A DNA stretch of 64,000 nucleotides from Polydactylus sextarius (taxonomy: Eukaryota > Chordata > Actinopteri > Polynemidae), in the NCBI GenBank assembly GCA_016801845.1, contig CM028928.1:13893827-13957826 (forward strand), given 5' to 3'. Under the pieces are notes generated by a model, which did not search any database, was not told the origin of the DNA, and saw only the letters and a program-made list of their open reading frames with translations. The position numbers and the translations under genes were made by a program. The first letter of the stretch is position 1. Each line of letters opens with the position of its first letter. This document shows, piece by piece, positions 12,972 to 24,445 of this stretch.

Positions 12972-14094
12972 ACATTACACATTAAATTAAATGCATGTTT
13001 TAAAAAAAAGTGGGGCGGGTGGAAATTGCGCCATTGCTTTTTTTGAGCACGCATAATGAGTGTATATTTCTCAGTCTGGCCACAAAAACTTTTTCAAGTG
13101 ACAAAAAGTGCCAGTGAGTCACAGTAAATAATACAGTATAAACATTAGAGAAAATCAAACCTAAATTTGAGGAAATAAGTCTCTCCCCACTTGTATGAAG
13201 GGTAAAGATGAATGTTTTCATTTTTTCTGTCATTGAACTGTAGTTTTACATTTTAACTATGAATAGCATAAAAAACACGCTTTGCTTTGTTGTAAATAAG
13301 TTGAATGTGTTATTTATTTATTTATTTTTGTGGGAGGGGGGAAAAGGACGGGGCCTCATAGAGAGTAAGGGCACATAAAAGAACATTGGCACCCAAGAGC
13401 GCAGTTCATTGTAATGCTAAATAGGAGACAGGAGTGATCCTCCCTGTGTTTATCTGCCAGGCAAAAGTTATCACACCCAGTTACTTCAGCTTAGAGCCAT
13501 TCATAGCATGCATTTTAAAGTGCCAGTGATCTAGCCACACACCAAAGGTTATACAGATCAGCAAAACCTACTTGTAAAATGCAAATGCTGAATAATAAAT
13601 TAGAAAAAGGAGACTGTGGTGGACAGATAAGGTCCCACTCGTCAGATTTTGCACATTTGTCTGAAAGTCTTGTCAGGAATTTGTATTATGACATTAAGGT
13701 CTCCGTGTGTAATGCTGCTGTTGAAGGACTCTTTAGTGAATGCAAAAACCTCCCACCACAATAAGCAATTTGATACGCTCAATCCAGCTGATTTTTACCC
13801 ACAGCTGGAATAACATGCTGCCTGCTTTGTTAAGAACAGCCAGCACTTTTACTACATGCTTCATAAACAATTTTCAGATAATAGAAAAGTGTAACAGACA
13901 TACAGTTCAGTACAATATAGTGGAGTGCAGGGGAAACAAGACCCTGTGTAGCGACATGCAGAATTACTGAGGATTGCAGAGATGTAATTGAAAATAGAAG
14001 GATCATGTTTTTACTCAGATCCATTTCAGGAAAATCTAAACTGAACGTCTTTAAATAATGTATCTCTAATCTTCCCCCGCAAAAAAATGCTATT

Positions 14095-14096
<2 letters not shown>

Positions 14097-14125
<29 letters not shown>
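14097..14125. repeat. poly-T tract, 29 nt
   Basis: An uninterrupted T run. On the opposite strand it could be an old retroposon tail, but no recognisable element body adjoins it. Confidence 0.95.
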
Positions 14126-14128
<3 letters not shown>

Positions 14129-15239
14129 ATTATATTTTTTTTCCAATTGCAGAAGGTCAAGGGATTGCCCTTGTGTACTGTGAAGATGTGTGTGTGTGAG
14201 ATTACAGTGTGTGTGTTGTCATTTTTTTATCTTTTAATCCTAAATCAAATCAGTTCATCTTAACCAACACAGTATTTGATGAGTTCAGCCATAATGTCCC
14301 TATCTCTGCTTGTCCAGCAAGACAAATACAGAAAACAGGAAAATAGGAAACCCTCTTAATAATAGATGAGCCTATTTGGGACAGTGTCCAGTCCGGTCAC
14401 AGGCATTTGTGTCCCAATATTTCAACAACGAAGTGCAGCACATGCACATGCTGATAGATTCTCACCAGTTCTGATTCTGACTCTGTCTCTGTTTTTTTTT
14501 CCTATACATGTAAAAACACCACCACAAACCACTACAGCACAGAACGTGAATTGCATCAATTCCTGGAAAAAAATAAAAGTCACATGGAACAATGAACATC
14601 TTCAGAGTGTACCAAGTAAACTTATGCAAGAAGCCGTTGTTTTGTGAAGGCTGAAAGAGAAACAAAGTACTGCAAGGTGTTTATGGTCTTGGTTCCTGGA
14701 GGTTGATTGAATACTTAGGAGATAAGCATGGCGACATTAGATATCCCAGTGGGTAGAGGATGGGAGGTTAATCTCATTCTCCACGATGATGTATCAGAAG
14801 TGACTCTTTTTGCCAGTGGTATCGTTTCTGAACACTCCTTGGGTTCCAAGGGCAAAGAAAGTGTCCATTGGAGCTGGAGCATTGATTGCTTCAAGATTTG
14901 ATTAAACTCTCGGCTGTACTCCAAATGTAAGACAATAGCATAGAGATAATCTCACCTTCTCTCCTCAGGTCAGACGTAATGTGATTTAACAATATGACTG
15001 TGCACTCCTCCAATGTAATACCTTAGCTAGGACATTTCTAGTTAGCTGTAGGCTTTGCTGAACTGTGGCATGTCTAAGCAACAGATATACACTCACATAA
15101 AACACATATCATCAAGGTTTGTCTGTCTCATCCTTAAATTTAATTACTTATAAAAACAGAAAGCCAAAGGTGTAGATGTATAAATTAACAGTGAAAATAA
15201 CCTCTTTGATAATTAAGATCTGGGGATGTTAAGGTAAAC

Positions 15240-16330
15240 ACTCTAACAACCCTGCAGTCTCGGATGGGTCATCTCTTCCCAAAGGGCAGCTCCTGTGACT
15301 CTTAAATAGGACACCAGTCCATCCACTGCAGCCCATGGCTAACGTCTTTATTAAGCCTCATTAGCAGCTTTCCTATACAAATTTATTCACTGCAGATTAC
15401 AAAACCAGGCTCTGGGGTGGGAAACCACAGCCCGGTAAATCATTAATTGATGATCCTGCAATTCCACTCCTTCTACAGTATTACTCCGAGCTGCATGAGA
15501 GCAGACTCAAACTAACAACCTCACGTTATTGCTCGAAACATTCTCCATACCAGAGAATCTTTTCTTCTCCTATAACAAGGGACTACAGAAAGCCGCAGTG
15601 TTTCCTCTCTAAGGACCTTTAAATGACCTTGTCTAAGTCCATTCTTCCCTCAAGTGGAACATACTTATTTTTCTATAAAGTCGGAAATTACAGCTAAAGA
15701 AAAGACTAGTACTGGATATTAAGGACCTTTGTCTCTCTGGGTTGAATAAAGGGGTGTGTGGATTAGACTGTCATGAACTGTATATAGTGTGTTTGGTAGG
15801 GGGTCTGAAAGACACTGAAATAACGCTTTCTTCTCTCAATGGGAAGGTAATTTTCTTGACAGGATGGGTTCTCCAATAAGGTGTGGGTCTTCTATTTCTG
15901 GGAAAGAGATCTTATTCAGACATAGTTAAATTAGAAATCCTGCTGAGGTGAGATGGTTGTTCTTCTGCTGAATCTCTTTTTTGTCTTTTTAAGACTCCAC
16001 AAATTCTCCAGTTCTCCAGTCCATTCTGTCTGCTCAGCTCACTCCATTAATTTCTGTGATGCTCCACTGAATCCTCCTGTAATGATGACAATTAACCTGG
16101 AATCACAGCAATATTAAAGACTGGAATCAGTGCACATCAACCATCGATGAATGCTAATTGACTTGATTGTTATTAATTTTGACATTACATTCCAATTAAA
16201 GATAGCAAAACACTGATTTCATTTTCTTTTCATTTTATGGTTGCAGATTAAGAGGGCATTGATCACACCTGAATTACTCAGTATGTGGGTAGCTAATTAA
16301 AGACTGAGATTGCAATTAAGATAATGACTC
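15240..16330. other. candidate conserved non-coding region rich in homeodomain cores
   Basis: Unique sequence with little simple repeat. The part from about 16090 to 16320 carries many TAAT/ATTA cores, including CAATTAA, CTAATTG, TATTAATT, CTAATTAAAG and GCAATTAAG. This density is suggestive of an enhancer near a developmental gene, but AT-rich DNA produces such words by chance. No open exon is visible. Confidence 0.25.
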
Positions 16331-19300
16331 TGTCTAAGTTTTCAGATGGAACACACAAACATTTTTAATCCTGCCAGTCAGGGGCACATGGCTTTAACTG
16401 CTTACTGTATGGTGTGGAGTATACATTCCTAGGAATTGCAGTGGAACAATGTGTTAGATAAAATAGTACCCATCATACTTATGTTGTATTGGCTGCAGGA
16501 AGTGTTGCTGGCCCATGAGAAGCAGGAGTGTGATTCTTTAAGAGAAGAATATGTGGTTGATTCCTCTTTTGTGGTTTTTGATTTTAACATTAAGTGCTTT
16601 TCGTTTTTGTTTTTGTTTTTCTTAGTGAACCTGTCTCCCAAAAGGAATTACATAATTCAGTCCATTAACTTGACACTATCATAACTCAGTGTTTGCAACT
16701 TAGTGTTGGTATTCAGTACTCTGGGCCTCTCACTGGATCCTGTGATGTACAGTTACTGATAATACTTTTAATTTTTCTAGTAGACCCACAGAAACATTTT
16801 CACATTGTCTGAGGCACGCCCATGAAATTCAGATCTAGAAGAAGTAACATATAACAGGTGTTGTGTAGAAGAACAGAAGGCAAGAGTAAAATTTGACCAG
16901 TGATGGTGGACATTTGACATTTGATCTTACAAAAATGGTTAATATAGGTAGGTTAATCTTGTGTTGTTTGTTTTAGAAATGATAGGATTCTAAGACCTAT
17001 CATCAGGGACAACTGACATTGATATAAACCTTGCTTTTAAAGTGTAGTGATGGTGGACTATCATTAGTGACCTAATGTAAAAGTAACTATACTGAATAAA
17101 CAACAGGTGGGAATGACTGTCATATTTAGATTTTCTTCTCTGCAATAAGATGACAAGTTACAGTATGTGGAGCAGACATTTTATCATAATTATATTAAAT
17201 TAGATAGAGTGAGATTGTCTCCTCTTGCTCACCAGCTGCCCAATTCTCTGACTTTATGCAATGGCAAGTTGCCAAAATTGAGTCCAGTAAAGGAAGTCTC
17301 TTTGACTCTATAAGCGTTTTGATCATTATCTTGGTTATTTGTAATGAATTAGCCATCTGAACCCAAAATTAACCAAAGACAAAACCACTAGACAATAAAT
17401 CCCGTCCCTCTCATGAAAGAAAGTGTAAGTGGTGTGACCAGTTCTGACCAGATAGGATGTGTCACTGCTGTTTTGATACACTACAAACAGTGTCACTAGT
17501 GCGCATGGTAGTTTTGACACATGACAGGAGAACTTAACAAGAAAAAGATTTAAGATATCTTTTGTCATGTCAACACAATTGCACTTAGCTGAATTCATAA
17601 CAGAGGCCAACACCTCCTGTAGCAGTCGGTAGCGCTTCAGCCTCCAGCCCACAACATTTACAAATCTAGACTTATAATTTGGATTCCTGCCTTCCTTCAA
17701 AATTAATACATAACCAGACCACATCTAGACCTGTCTTGGACTCAGCAAAGCTAGTCCTGTTGACAGTAAATTATTTATTCTTGGGTATGGTACAGATTAT
17801 GTGTCCATTAATGCATTTTTGTAACTGTCGAAGTATGAATCTGCCCTGAGGTGAGAATCTTGTTCTGAGTCCCGTTGTCTTGAAACAGCTCATTAAAAAC
17901 AATACTGGTATGTGTGTGCGTAATTACATATTTTGCCTTGGATTTCCTCCAGATGCAAAAGCTGACCTGATTTTCTTAATGACTGAAACCTCGAGTCCAT
18001 GCTGGTCCCAGAGACATTTCTGCACAGTGACGTTGCGACAGAGTTGAAAGGGATCTGGCCTAATTAAATGAAATATCCTGATGCAATGGGGCGTCATGAG
18101 GAGTGTACAGCAGGGTATTTGCTTGATTAGAGTGGCAGTCTATTTATTATTGGATAGAGCTACCTTGGTAAGTATGACCATTGATGCACAGTCTTTCTGC
18201 ATAATGCAGTGAGTTTGATTTGTCAGTCATTATTCATTCATTTTACTTGCATATTTCTTTCTTTTGAATTACATTAACGACTTATGAGAACTACAAGCTT
18301 GTGCTGCAGTATGCAACGGTTTGGATATATCAACCATGGACCATGTGTTTGAAGATCTTACCACTGTGTTTGTAGTCACCAAATAGGAGAAACAAAAGTT
18401 TGTAACTATGTCTCAATTTAGAATGAAAAATGCTAAGGGCAAAGATTCACCTGATACATTAAAGCACATAACATATCCTTTACCAACATATGCTGTAAAC
18501 TGTTTGTTTTGTTTCATGCTTATGCACAATTGTAAAAGTAAGGCAAAGCTAAAAAAAAAAAAAAGATTTTTGTCCTCTCTCATTTTATTTCATTTCATTC
18601 ATTGTGAGGAAAAAATGTCTACTTGAACCTGTTTCTTCCCAGGGCATTATTATCATGAAGATACATACCAAGTGTGAACCACTTTGGTGTCATTTATGAC
18701 CAATGCTGTGGCATTTTGGTCACTGTGATTACTAAAATGAGATTGAAAACCAGCTTGAATGGAAATTGGTAGGAATGAAAATAAGTGATGAAAAAATGGA
18801 TAGGAAGGTGAATTACAATAAGAAAAAAAAAAAAACAAGTTATATGAGAAGAACAGTGAAAAACACCTCTTCCACTGGATTTTGTTAATAATTGATTTGC
18901 CTCTCCTCCTTGTAAATGAGCAGGGAGAAGTAAATGGATTTCACAATTTGTGTCCTGTGGCCATACCCTAAAATTGGAAGTATTTGTTGCATTATTGTAA
19001 TCTGCATTTATAAACACATGGCTAAAGAGTGGAATTTTTGTATTTTTTTTTTTTTTTGACAAAACTCAATTTGCCCCGAGTCCTTCTGGTAAAATCTAAC
19101 TGATCTGTCATTGTCAGTAGTGTGAGTGTAATTAGGGTGATTTCATGGTTAGAAGATTCTGGTTGCAAACTGATTACTTTTACTATTACTGGATTTATTA
19201 AAAATACATTCACCCACGCATCATTAAGGATCTAGGCTGTCCAAAATCATGTTATTACACTTGTGGTTTTTGTGTGGTTTCTGGCTCTACAAGTGAGTGA

Positions 19301-20112
19301 GCAAGTGTGTCAGCAGATATTAGACACATAAATTCAAATAAATTTAAAATATTTATACGTACATCTTTTGAGATAATTCTGTCTGTACTATGAAACTCAA
19401 AATGTCTAACTGTATGAGCACATTATTTCTTCATTCAGCATCACATTTCCTTATATCTCATACCCCCCCACCCCATGGTGTTTTCTTCCTCCTTTTTCCT
19501 CATATTTAATCATGCCCTTTTTTCACAAGCTTACAAAATGCCTTTTCTGAAAAGAGTAAAAATAATTATCACAGCTCTAGAGTATCAAAAAAGAGAATGT
19601 AATTAGTACCACTGAATTAATCAGAGATAGGAAAATTGCAATTATACTTGTTTTTATTAAGTTCCATTATATTCTGGACCACCATGATTGTTTTTTTTTT
19701 TTTTTTGTATTACATTCCCCTCTAAGACTTATTAATAACAATGGTGTTTTCTTATAAACTTTGACAGTGATGGGTCACAATTGAGCTTAATCCTTTAAGC
19801 ACAAGGCCATTTCAATACAATAATCTGTCCTGTAATAGGGGCAAACAATTGGGAACTTTTACTTTAATAAGGAGCAGTTTTCAGAAAGAAAACAGGACAA
19901 TTTAGACCCAGGTGTGCTTGCCAAAACTCACGTCCTTGAATGAATCAAAAGCGACTGCTTCAGGCTACGAAGGACAGAACTGAATACAACATTCATCCAC
20001 TGAATAATTCTGTCGATGTCAGTAATGTCAATGTAACTAATATTTTACAGCAAAGATCTCCACAGTATACAACTCAGCTACTTTGGCCACTTTAAATGGG
20101 AAGTACAGGAAT
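16331..20112. other. gene-less stretch
   Basis: A 129-codon open frame on the minus strand (17335-17724) has no recognisable domain and no promoter or splice context, so it is not called. A donor-like GGTAAGTA occurs near 18170 without a partner. Poly-T runs lie near 19047-19058 and 19691-19706. Confidence 0.55.
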
Positions 20113-20138
20113 ATGGATATGGTCTCATCCATATCCAT
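20113..20138. repeat. perfect hairpin, 10-bp arms
   Basis: ATGGATATGG (20113-20122) is the exact reverse complement of CCATATCCAT (20129-20138), with a 6-nt loop. It lies about 80 bp before a larger inverted-repeat structure. Confidence 0.8.
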
Positions 20139-20215
20139 TTTATTTTAAAAGAAGGATAAACACACAGGGCCATTATCATTGACCATGACACATTATGTAC
20201 CTCTACTCAATCCAA

Positions 20216-21483
20216 TTTCATTTCATTTCACACATCATAACATGGCCCCAACACACTTCAAAAAGTAAAGTTGAGGCCTTTTAATGTTAAGGGGAGAAAC
20301 CCAACAGTTACAATAAAACAGACAAAGTATGACTCAGTAAAAATGTTAAAAACAAGGGGAAATGTAGATGCAGAGCTGATGCAGTACTGATTACATCAAT
20401 ACATCAAAAGTCATCACTGTGATGGCTCATCACTGAGATGGCTCATCAGTCAGTGGAACACGTTTATACACTGAAATGATAGCTACAACAATAGTAACCA
20501 CAGTTCTCAGTGGTTCACCAACACATTTTGCACTTTAAAGTGCTTCTGTAACCTTGTCCTCAATCTCTTCTTTTATACATACATTGTACAACTTAATATT
20601 ATGTTCTTTTTGGGTTACACACACCTGCTATCCCTGCTCTGTCACAGTAAGCAAGTATAAAAAAGCAATAACAACTTTAGTTGCCTGCGTTTGATACATG
20701 AATTTGCAAATCTAGTTACGACTCTGAACTGTGAACTGTTATGACCTATTGCTGACGTGTATCAGTTATGTACACATTTCCCAGCATGTGCCCAACCAAT
20801 CCACAGGTCTCCCACCCAGCTCTTATGTCTATAATTAGTTTCATAGTGAGAGGAAATTCATTTTCACATGCCTAACAGCCTCCAACTGTCAAGCACTGCC
20901 AATGGATATGGATGGACCTTATTTAGCTAATTACCCAAAAGCAAATTTGCCTTTTTCTGCTGTAGCAATAATAGAATTCAAACCTTTAAATATACATATT
21001 TTAGTAATCTCAGTACCTAAATAAAGTATGTAAAAATAGATAAATGAAGTTAATTAAATGATCCTTATGAGATAAGAAATATTATTATTTAATAGTGGGT
21101 AGCCACTCAAATATCTCTTAGTCAAAATGATAATTTAGTGTTATCAAGCTGTGCAGACCACATGCTAGGTCACAATGTTTCCTTCTGAAAACTGTACTTA
21201 CCTGTGCTCTAAAACACAACATATATATTTTAGGTTATTAAAATATACACTATGTGAAAATGTCTGACATTTCAGTGTGTATTGTAGTGTTTATTGTATT
21301 CATATATATATATATATATGAAATGTCAGATGTAATCAGTACTGCATCAGCACTGCGTGTACATTTCTGTCATACTTTGACTGTTTTATTGTAACTGTTG
21401 GGTTTCTCCCCTAAACGTTACAAGGCTTCAACTTTACTTTTTTAAGTGTGTTGGGGCCATGTTATGATGTGTGAAATGAAATG

Positions 21484-21486
<3 letters not shown>
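20216..21486. mobile_element. 1.27 kb inverted-repeat structure, possible foldback or non-autonomous element
   Basis: The left arm (20216-20398) and right arm (21330-21486) are near reverse complements, allowing for an internal deletion of about 26 bp in the right arm and scattered substitutions. Shared landmarks include TTCATTTCATTTCACAC at the outer edge, CATGGCCCCAACACACTT, GGGGAGAAACCCAACAG and GTACTGATTACATC at the inner edge. The 931-bp spacer has no recognised coding capacity. The wording AGAAACCCAACA recalls a short repeat common in teleost intergenic DNA, whose family name I cannot give. The structure is either one element with long terminal inverted repeats or two copies inserted head to head. 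No target-site duplication could be fixed, because AT repeat abuts the right outer edge. Confidence 0.7.
21263..21330. repeat. 12-bp perfect inverted repeat enclosing an AT microsatellite
   Basis: TCTGACATTTCA (21263-21274) is the exact reverse complement of TGAAATGTCAGA (21319-21330). The 44-nt loop contains the (AT)n run at 21301-21320. The right arm touches the inner edge of the large right arm starting at 21330. Confidence 0.8.

Positions 21487-21566
<80 letters not shown>
21487..21566. repeat. (AT)n(GT)n compound microsatellite
   Basis: About 22 AT units pass directly into about 18 GT units. The run begins at the outer edge of the right arm of the inverted-repeat structure, so the microsatellite may have grown from the element's terminus. 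Confidence 0.95.
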
Positions 21567-21569
<3 letters not shown>

Positions 21570-24329
21570 GTAGACATTAAAGTGTGCTTCATCAATTCTC
21601 AGTCCATCAATTATCAATACTTGGGTATGTTTTTATAATATGAATTTAGCCATTTATCACATGTGTAACATACAACATACTGCACCTGCAGAACACAAAC
21701 AGCTATTTACACATTTATACAACATATACATGTATTACAAAACATTTTCTGTTGCAGTATCACATGTAGCTATGTTTTACCCCATTGAATACATCCAATT
21801 AAGGAGTCAAAAGTCTTCACTTCTCAACCACGGCACATTTCCAACTGTCACAGCTGCACTATTAAAGATAAACATGAAAGCTCCTTTATGTCCAAAACCC
21901 CTTATCCCATATTCTAGTTTAAAAAGATATAATTTCAATCTATTCATGTATTTGTTGTGTTTTATCAATGACATGTCTCTGAGCACAACCACTAATCACC
22001 TTTATTGAGCAGACGCATGTTATTTCTTTTGAAGTCCTTACAGATAGGAAAATGTGATGTAGGCCATGCAAATAAATTTGAATTTGACTTTGATCTATGA
22101 TGATCTATAATGCAGTGTCATTTCTTACAGGGACTGCTGATGAGATCTCCAGCTTCATTTGGCAGAGGTCTCAATTTCTAGAGGGAAAAGGTATGTGGCT
22201 AATAAAGCCTGAGAGTGAGTTATCAGTGAAGTCCTCTGTAATGCATTATAATGCAATATAGCTATTCACTTCACTGTATAATTTTACTGTAATTGGAATT
22301 ATGCATTCAACTGCATGAACATTGAATATCACAGTGTATGATTATATTCGTGTTAAAGTTTCATTCGTGAGTTTCATAAAAAAAAAAAAAAAAAAAAAGT
22401 TACAAGTACTTATTCCTATTGTTACCAGGGTACAGTCTTATCATAGACAGTAAAACTTCATAACATACTGGCACTTCATTACAAACCTTCTTAATTAAAA
22501 GTCTCTTAAAGTTAATGGGCTCATTTTTGTAAAGTGTGTTTACTGTCTGCACTTCTATGTGTGCAATATTGTATTTTAACATCCCTACAAGTTTTCCAAA
22601 TTAAATTACAAAATATGCTGTTTGTGCTTTCCCTTTTACAAGAAGAAAAATAAATCTGTTTCATGAGTTGATAGAAGTATAGTTAAACTTAGGCCAAGAA
22701 ATATTTTGTTAGGTAATGGGTAGAGATAAGTATTTTTGTTAAAGTCAAGGAAATTTGGGTGTTGACTCGTAGGTGGACACTGGAAAGAAAACACTCTCCC
22801 CTGTGTTTGAATCTTTAAAGTTTATTGACCTGTTCATCCACCCTGATCTCCTCCCAATGGATCTCTCTACTACATACTATAAATACTCCATAATAATGTC
22901 ACCTTACATGCTTCTTTGCTCTTGCCATAATTACTATGGCCTCCGGAGGTCTTTGTCACTTTAGTGTAACATATGTTGTTATGAGGGACTCATCCTCCTT
23001 GGGAAGAGTGTCTCATTGTAGAACTTCTTAGCATTTGCTGATCTGCAGTGGTTTAAGTTCTCACCTTGCTGCAGTGATGTGGAGGTGAACTCCACATCAC
23101 TGTACATTCTGGTGGTCAGTACATTCTGTTATCATTGTTGGTTAAGGTTAAAGATACAACACACTTGAAATTTCCAACCAGAAAGGACTGTCCAACAATC
23201 CTTTATGATGAGCATTTATTTTCTTATGAATGGATGCCACATAAAACAAATCATTCACTGCATGTAGCACATTTTGTTTTCCTAAAATGAGCTCATGCAG
23301 CTAGCTGAGCTTCACTGTAGCATGGTGTCTTTTTGTTTTGTTGAATGCTTTTATTGTGCTCCTGTTTTGTTAAATGTATTCACCCTTGTTCAGCAGTGTC
23401 AAGGATAACCTTATCCCTTTCTTATTTTACTTCTTGTTTACTTACCACCTGGTGTGGCACAAATGCCAAAGCAAAGACAGGCAGTGAAGAACCCACAGCA
23501 GTCACTTGGCCTTGGTTTACAACACAAGGCTACTGCAGTGAATCTCAACACTGGTAGGGGGTTGGGGGCACAGAGCCACTGCAAGATGATGGTGAGGTGA
23601 ATTGGTGAGGGGATAGATGATCAAGGAAGGAAACTAAGTAGAATGAATATAATTTATGTATGCAAGGTAAACCAACAAAACAAACACAAGCTTGTCGATG
23701 CTACTTTGCTGATCTTTATTCCACAAAAGTTCAGCTTGGATACTTTTCTTATGAGTCATTTTTTTCAGCCTCTGGAAGTGAAACAGTGACACAGCCGTTT
23801 CCTTATAAAGAAGGTGGTGCTTTTTAAAATAACATGTCAATCCTAGGAGCTGATGTGTGACACTGAAGACCATAAAGATGAATTAAACATGTTAACAAAA
23901 TAAACGTGAACATCAAACCAGATAAGATCATTCTGATGAAACAAATTAGATATAATAAATGCCACCAATAGGCAAACACATGGATTTATTTCTTGGGAGA
24001 AGCAAGGGGTAGATACAGACAGTAAGTGCTGAGACGATTACTAAATCAGTTGTTCACTGGACATCCATTATGGCTGCAGAAGCCGTAAGTCACCTGAAAA
24101 CCCTCTACAACACCATGGCAGCTGTAAAGTTCTGGCAGCTGTGGCTGTCACCTTATGGATGGATTAATGTCTAGTAATCATATTTAATTATTATTCTCAC
24201 CTGCGTGTGCACTGCCTGAGACTGTGGGACCTTGTAAAATTCAGAGCTGAGAGCCAATAAGTATCTCTTGGGAGCTGCTTGAATGTCACCAGGCGAGTCA
24301 GCCCAGCCAAGGAACACTCAAGGCTGTCA
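21567..24329. other. gene-less stretch
   Basis: Unique AT-rich DNA with a poly-A tract at 22378-22398 and a 13-bp-arm hairpin at 23072-23102. Open frames of up to about 120 codons show no domain or usable splice context. Confidence 0.55.
23072..23102. repeat. perfect hairpin, 13-bp arms, 5-nt loop
   Basis: CAGTGATGTGGAG (23072-23084) pairs exactly with CTCCACATCACTG (23090-23102) around GTGAA. In RNA a further G-U and U-A pair could extend it. The stem is GC-richer than the surroundings. It is not followed by a T run and no gene precedes it, so a terminator role is not indicated. Confidence 0.85.
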
Positions 24330-24445
24330 AGGTTGGCTCAGTGCTTTTGGAGACCATATAAAAACACAAAGGTCACTAGTTCAATGCCAGCAGCAACCAA
24401 TATGCCTACCTATACTGATGTGTCCTGCCCAGATGTCCTTCATTG
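24330..24445 (+). mobile_element. tRNA-derived SINE fragment
   Basis: A box A-like word TGGCTCAGTGC (24334-24344) and a box B-like word AGTTCAATGCC (24378-24388) lie in tRNA-like spacing. The stretch GGTCACTAGTTCAATGCC and the following TGTCCTGCCCAGATGTCCTT match, from memory, a tRNA-related SINE common in spiny-rayed fishes. Box A and box B are each degenerate, so internal promoter activity is unlikely. The ends are uncertain and no target-site duplication was found. Confidence 0.65.

Larger units (their letters stand above)
10962..15239. other. gene-less AT-rich stretch
   Basis: No supportable coding region. It includes long poly-A (12935-12970) and poly-T (14097-14125) tracts, TTTA tetranucleotides near 13310-13327 and short TG runs near 14190-14216. 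Confidence 0.6.

Noticed and set aside
17335..17724. 129-codon minus-strand frame containing a GTCGGTAGCGCTTCAGCC-like word on the plus strand
   Set aside because: The word loosely recalls a tRNA-type SINE, but boxes A and B could not be placed and the protein shows no known motif.
24330..24445. A functional tRNA gene
   Set aside because: Box-like words are present but there is no cloverleaf with paired acceptor stem. It matches a SINE instead.
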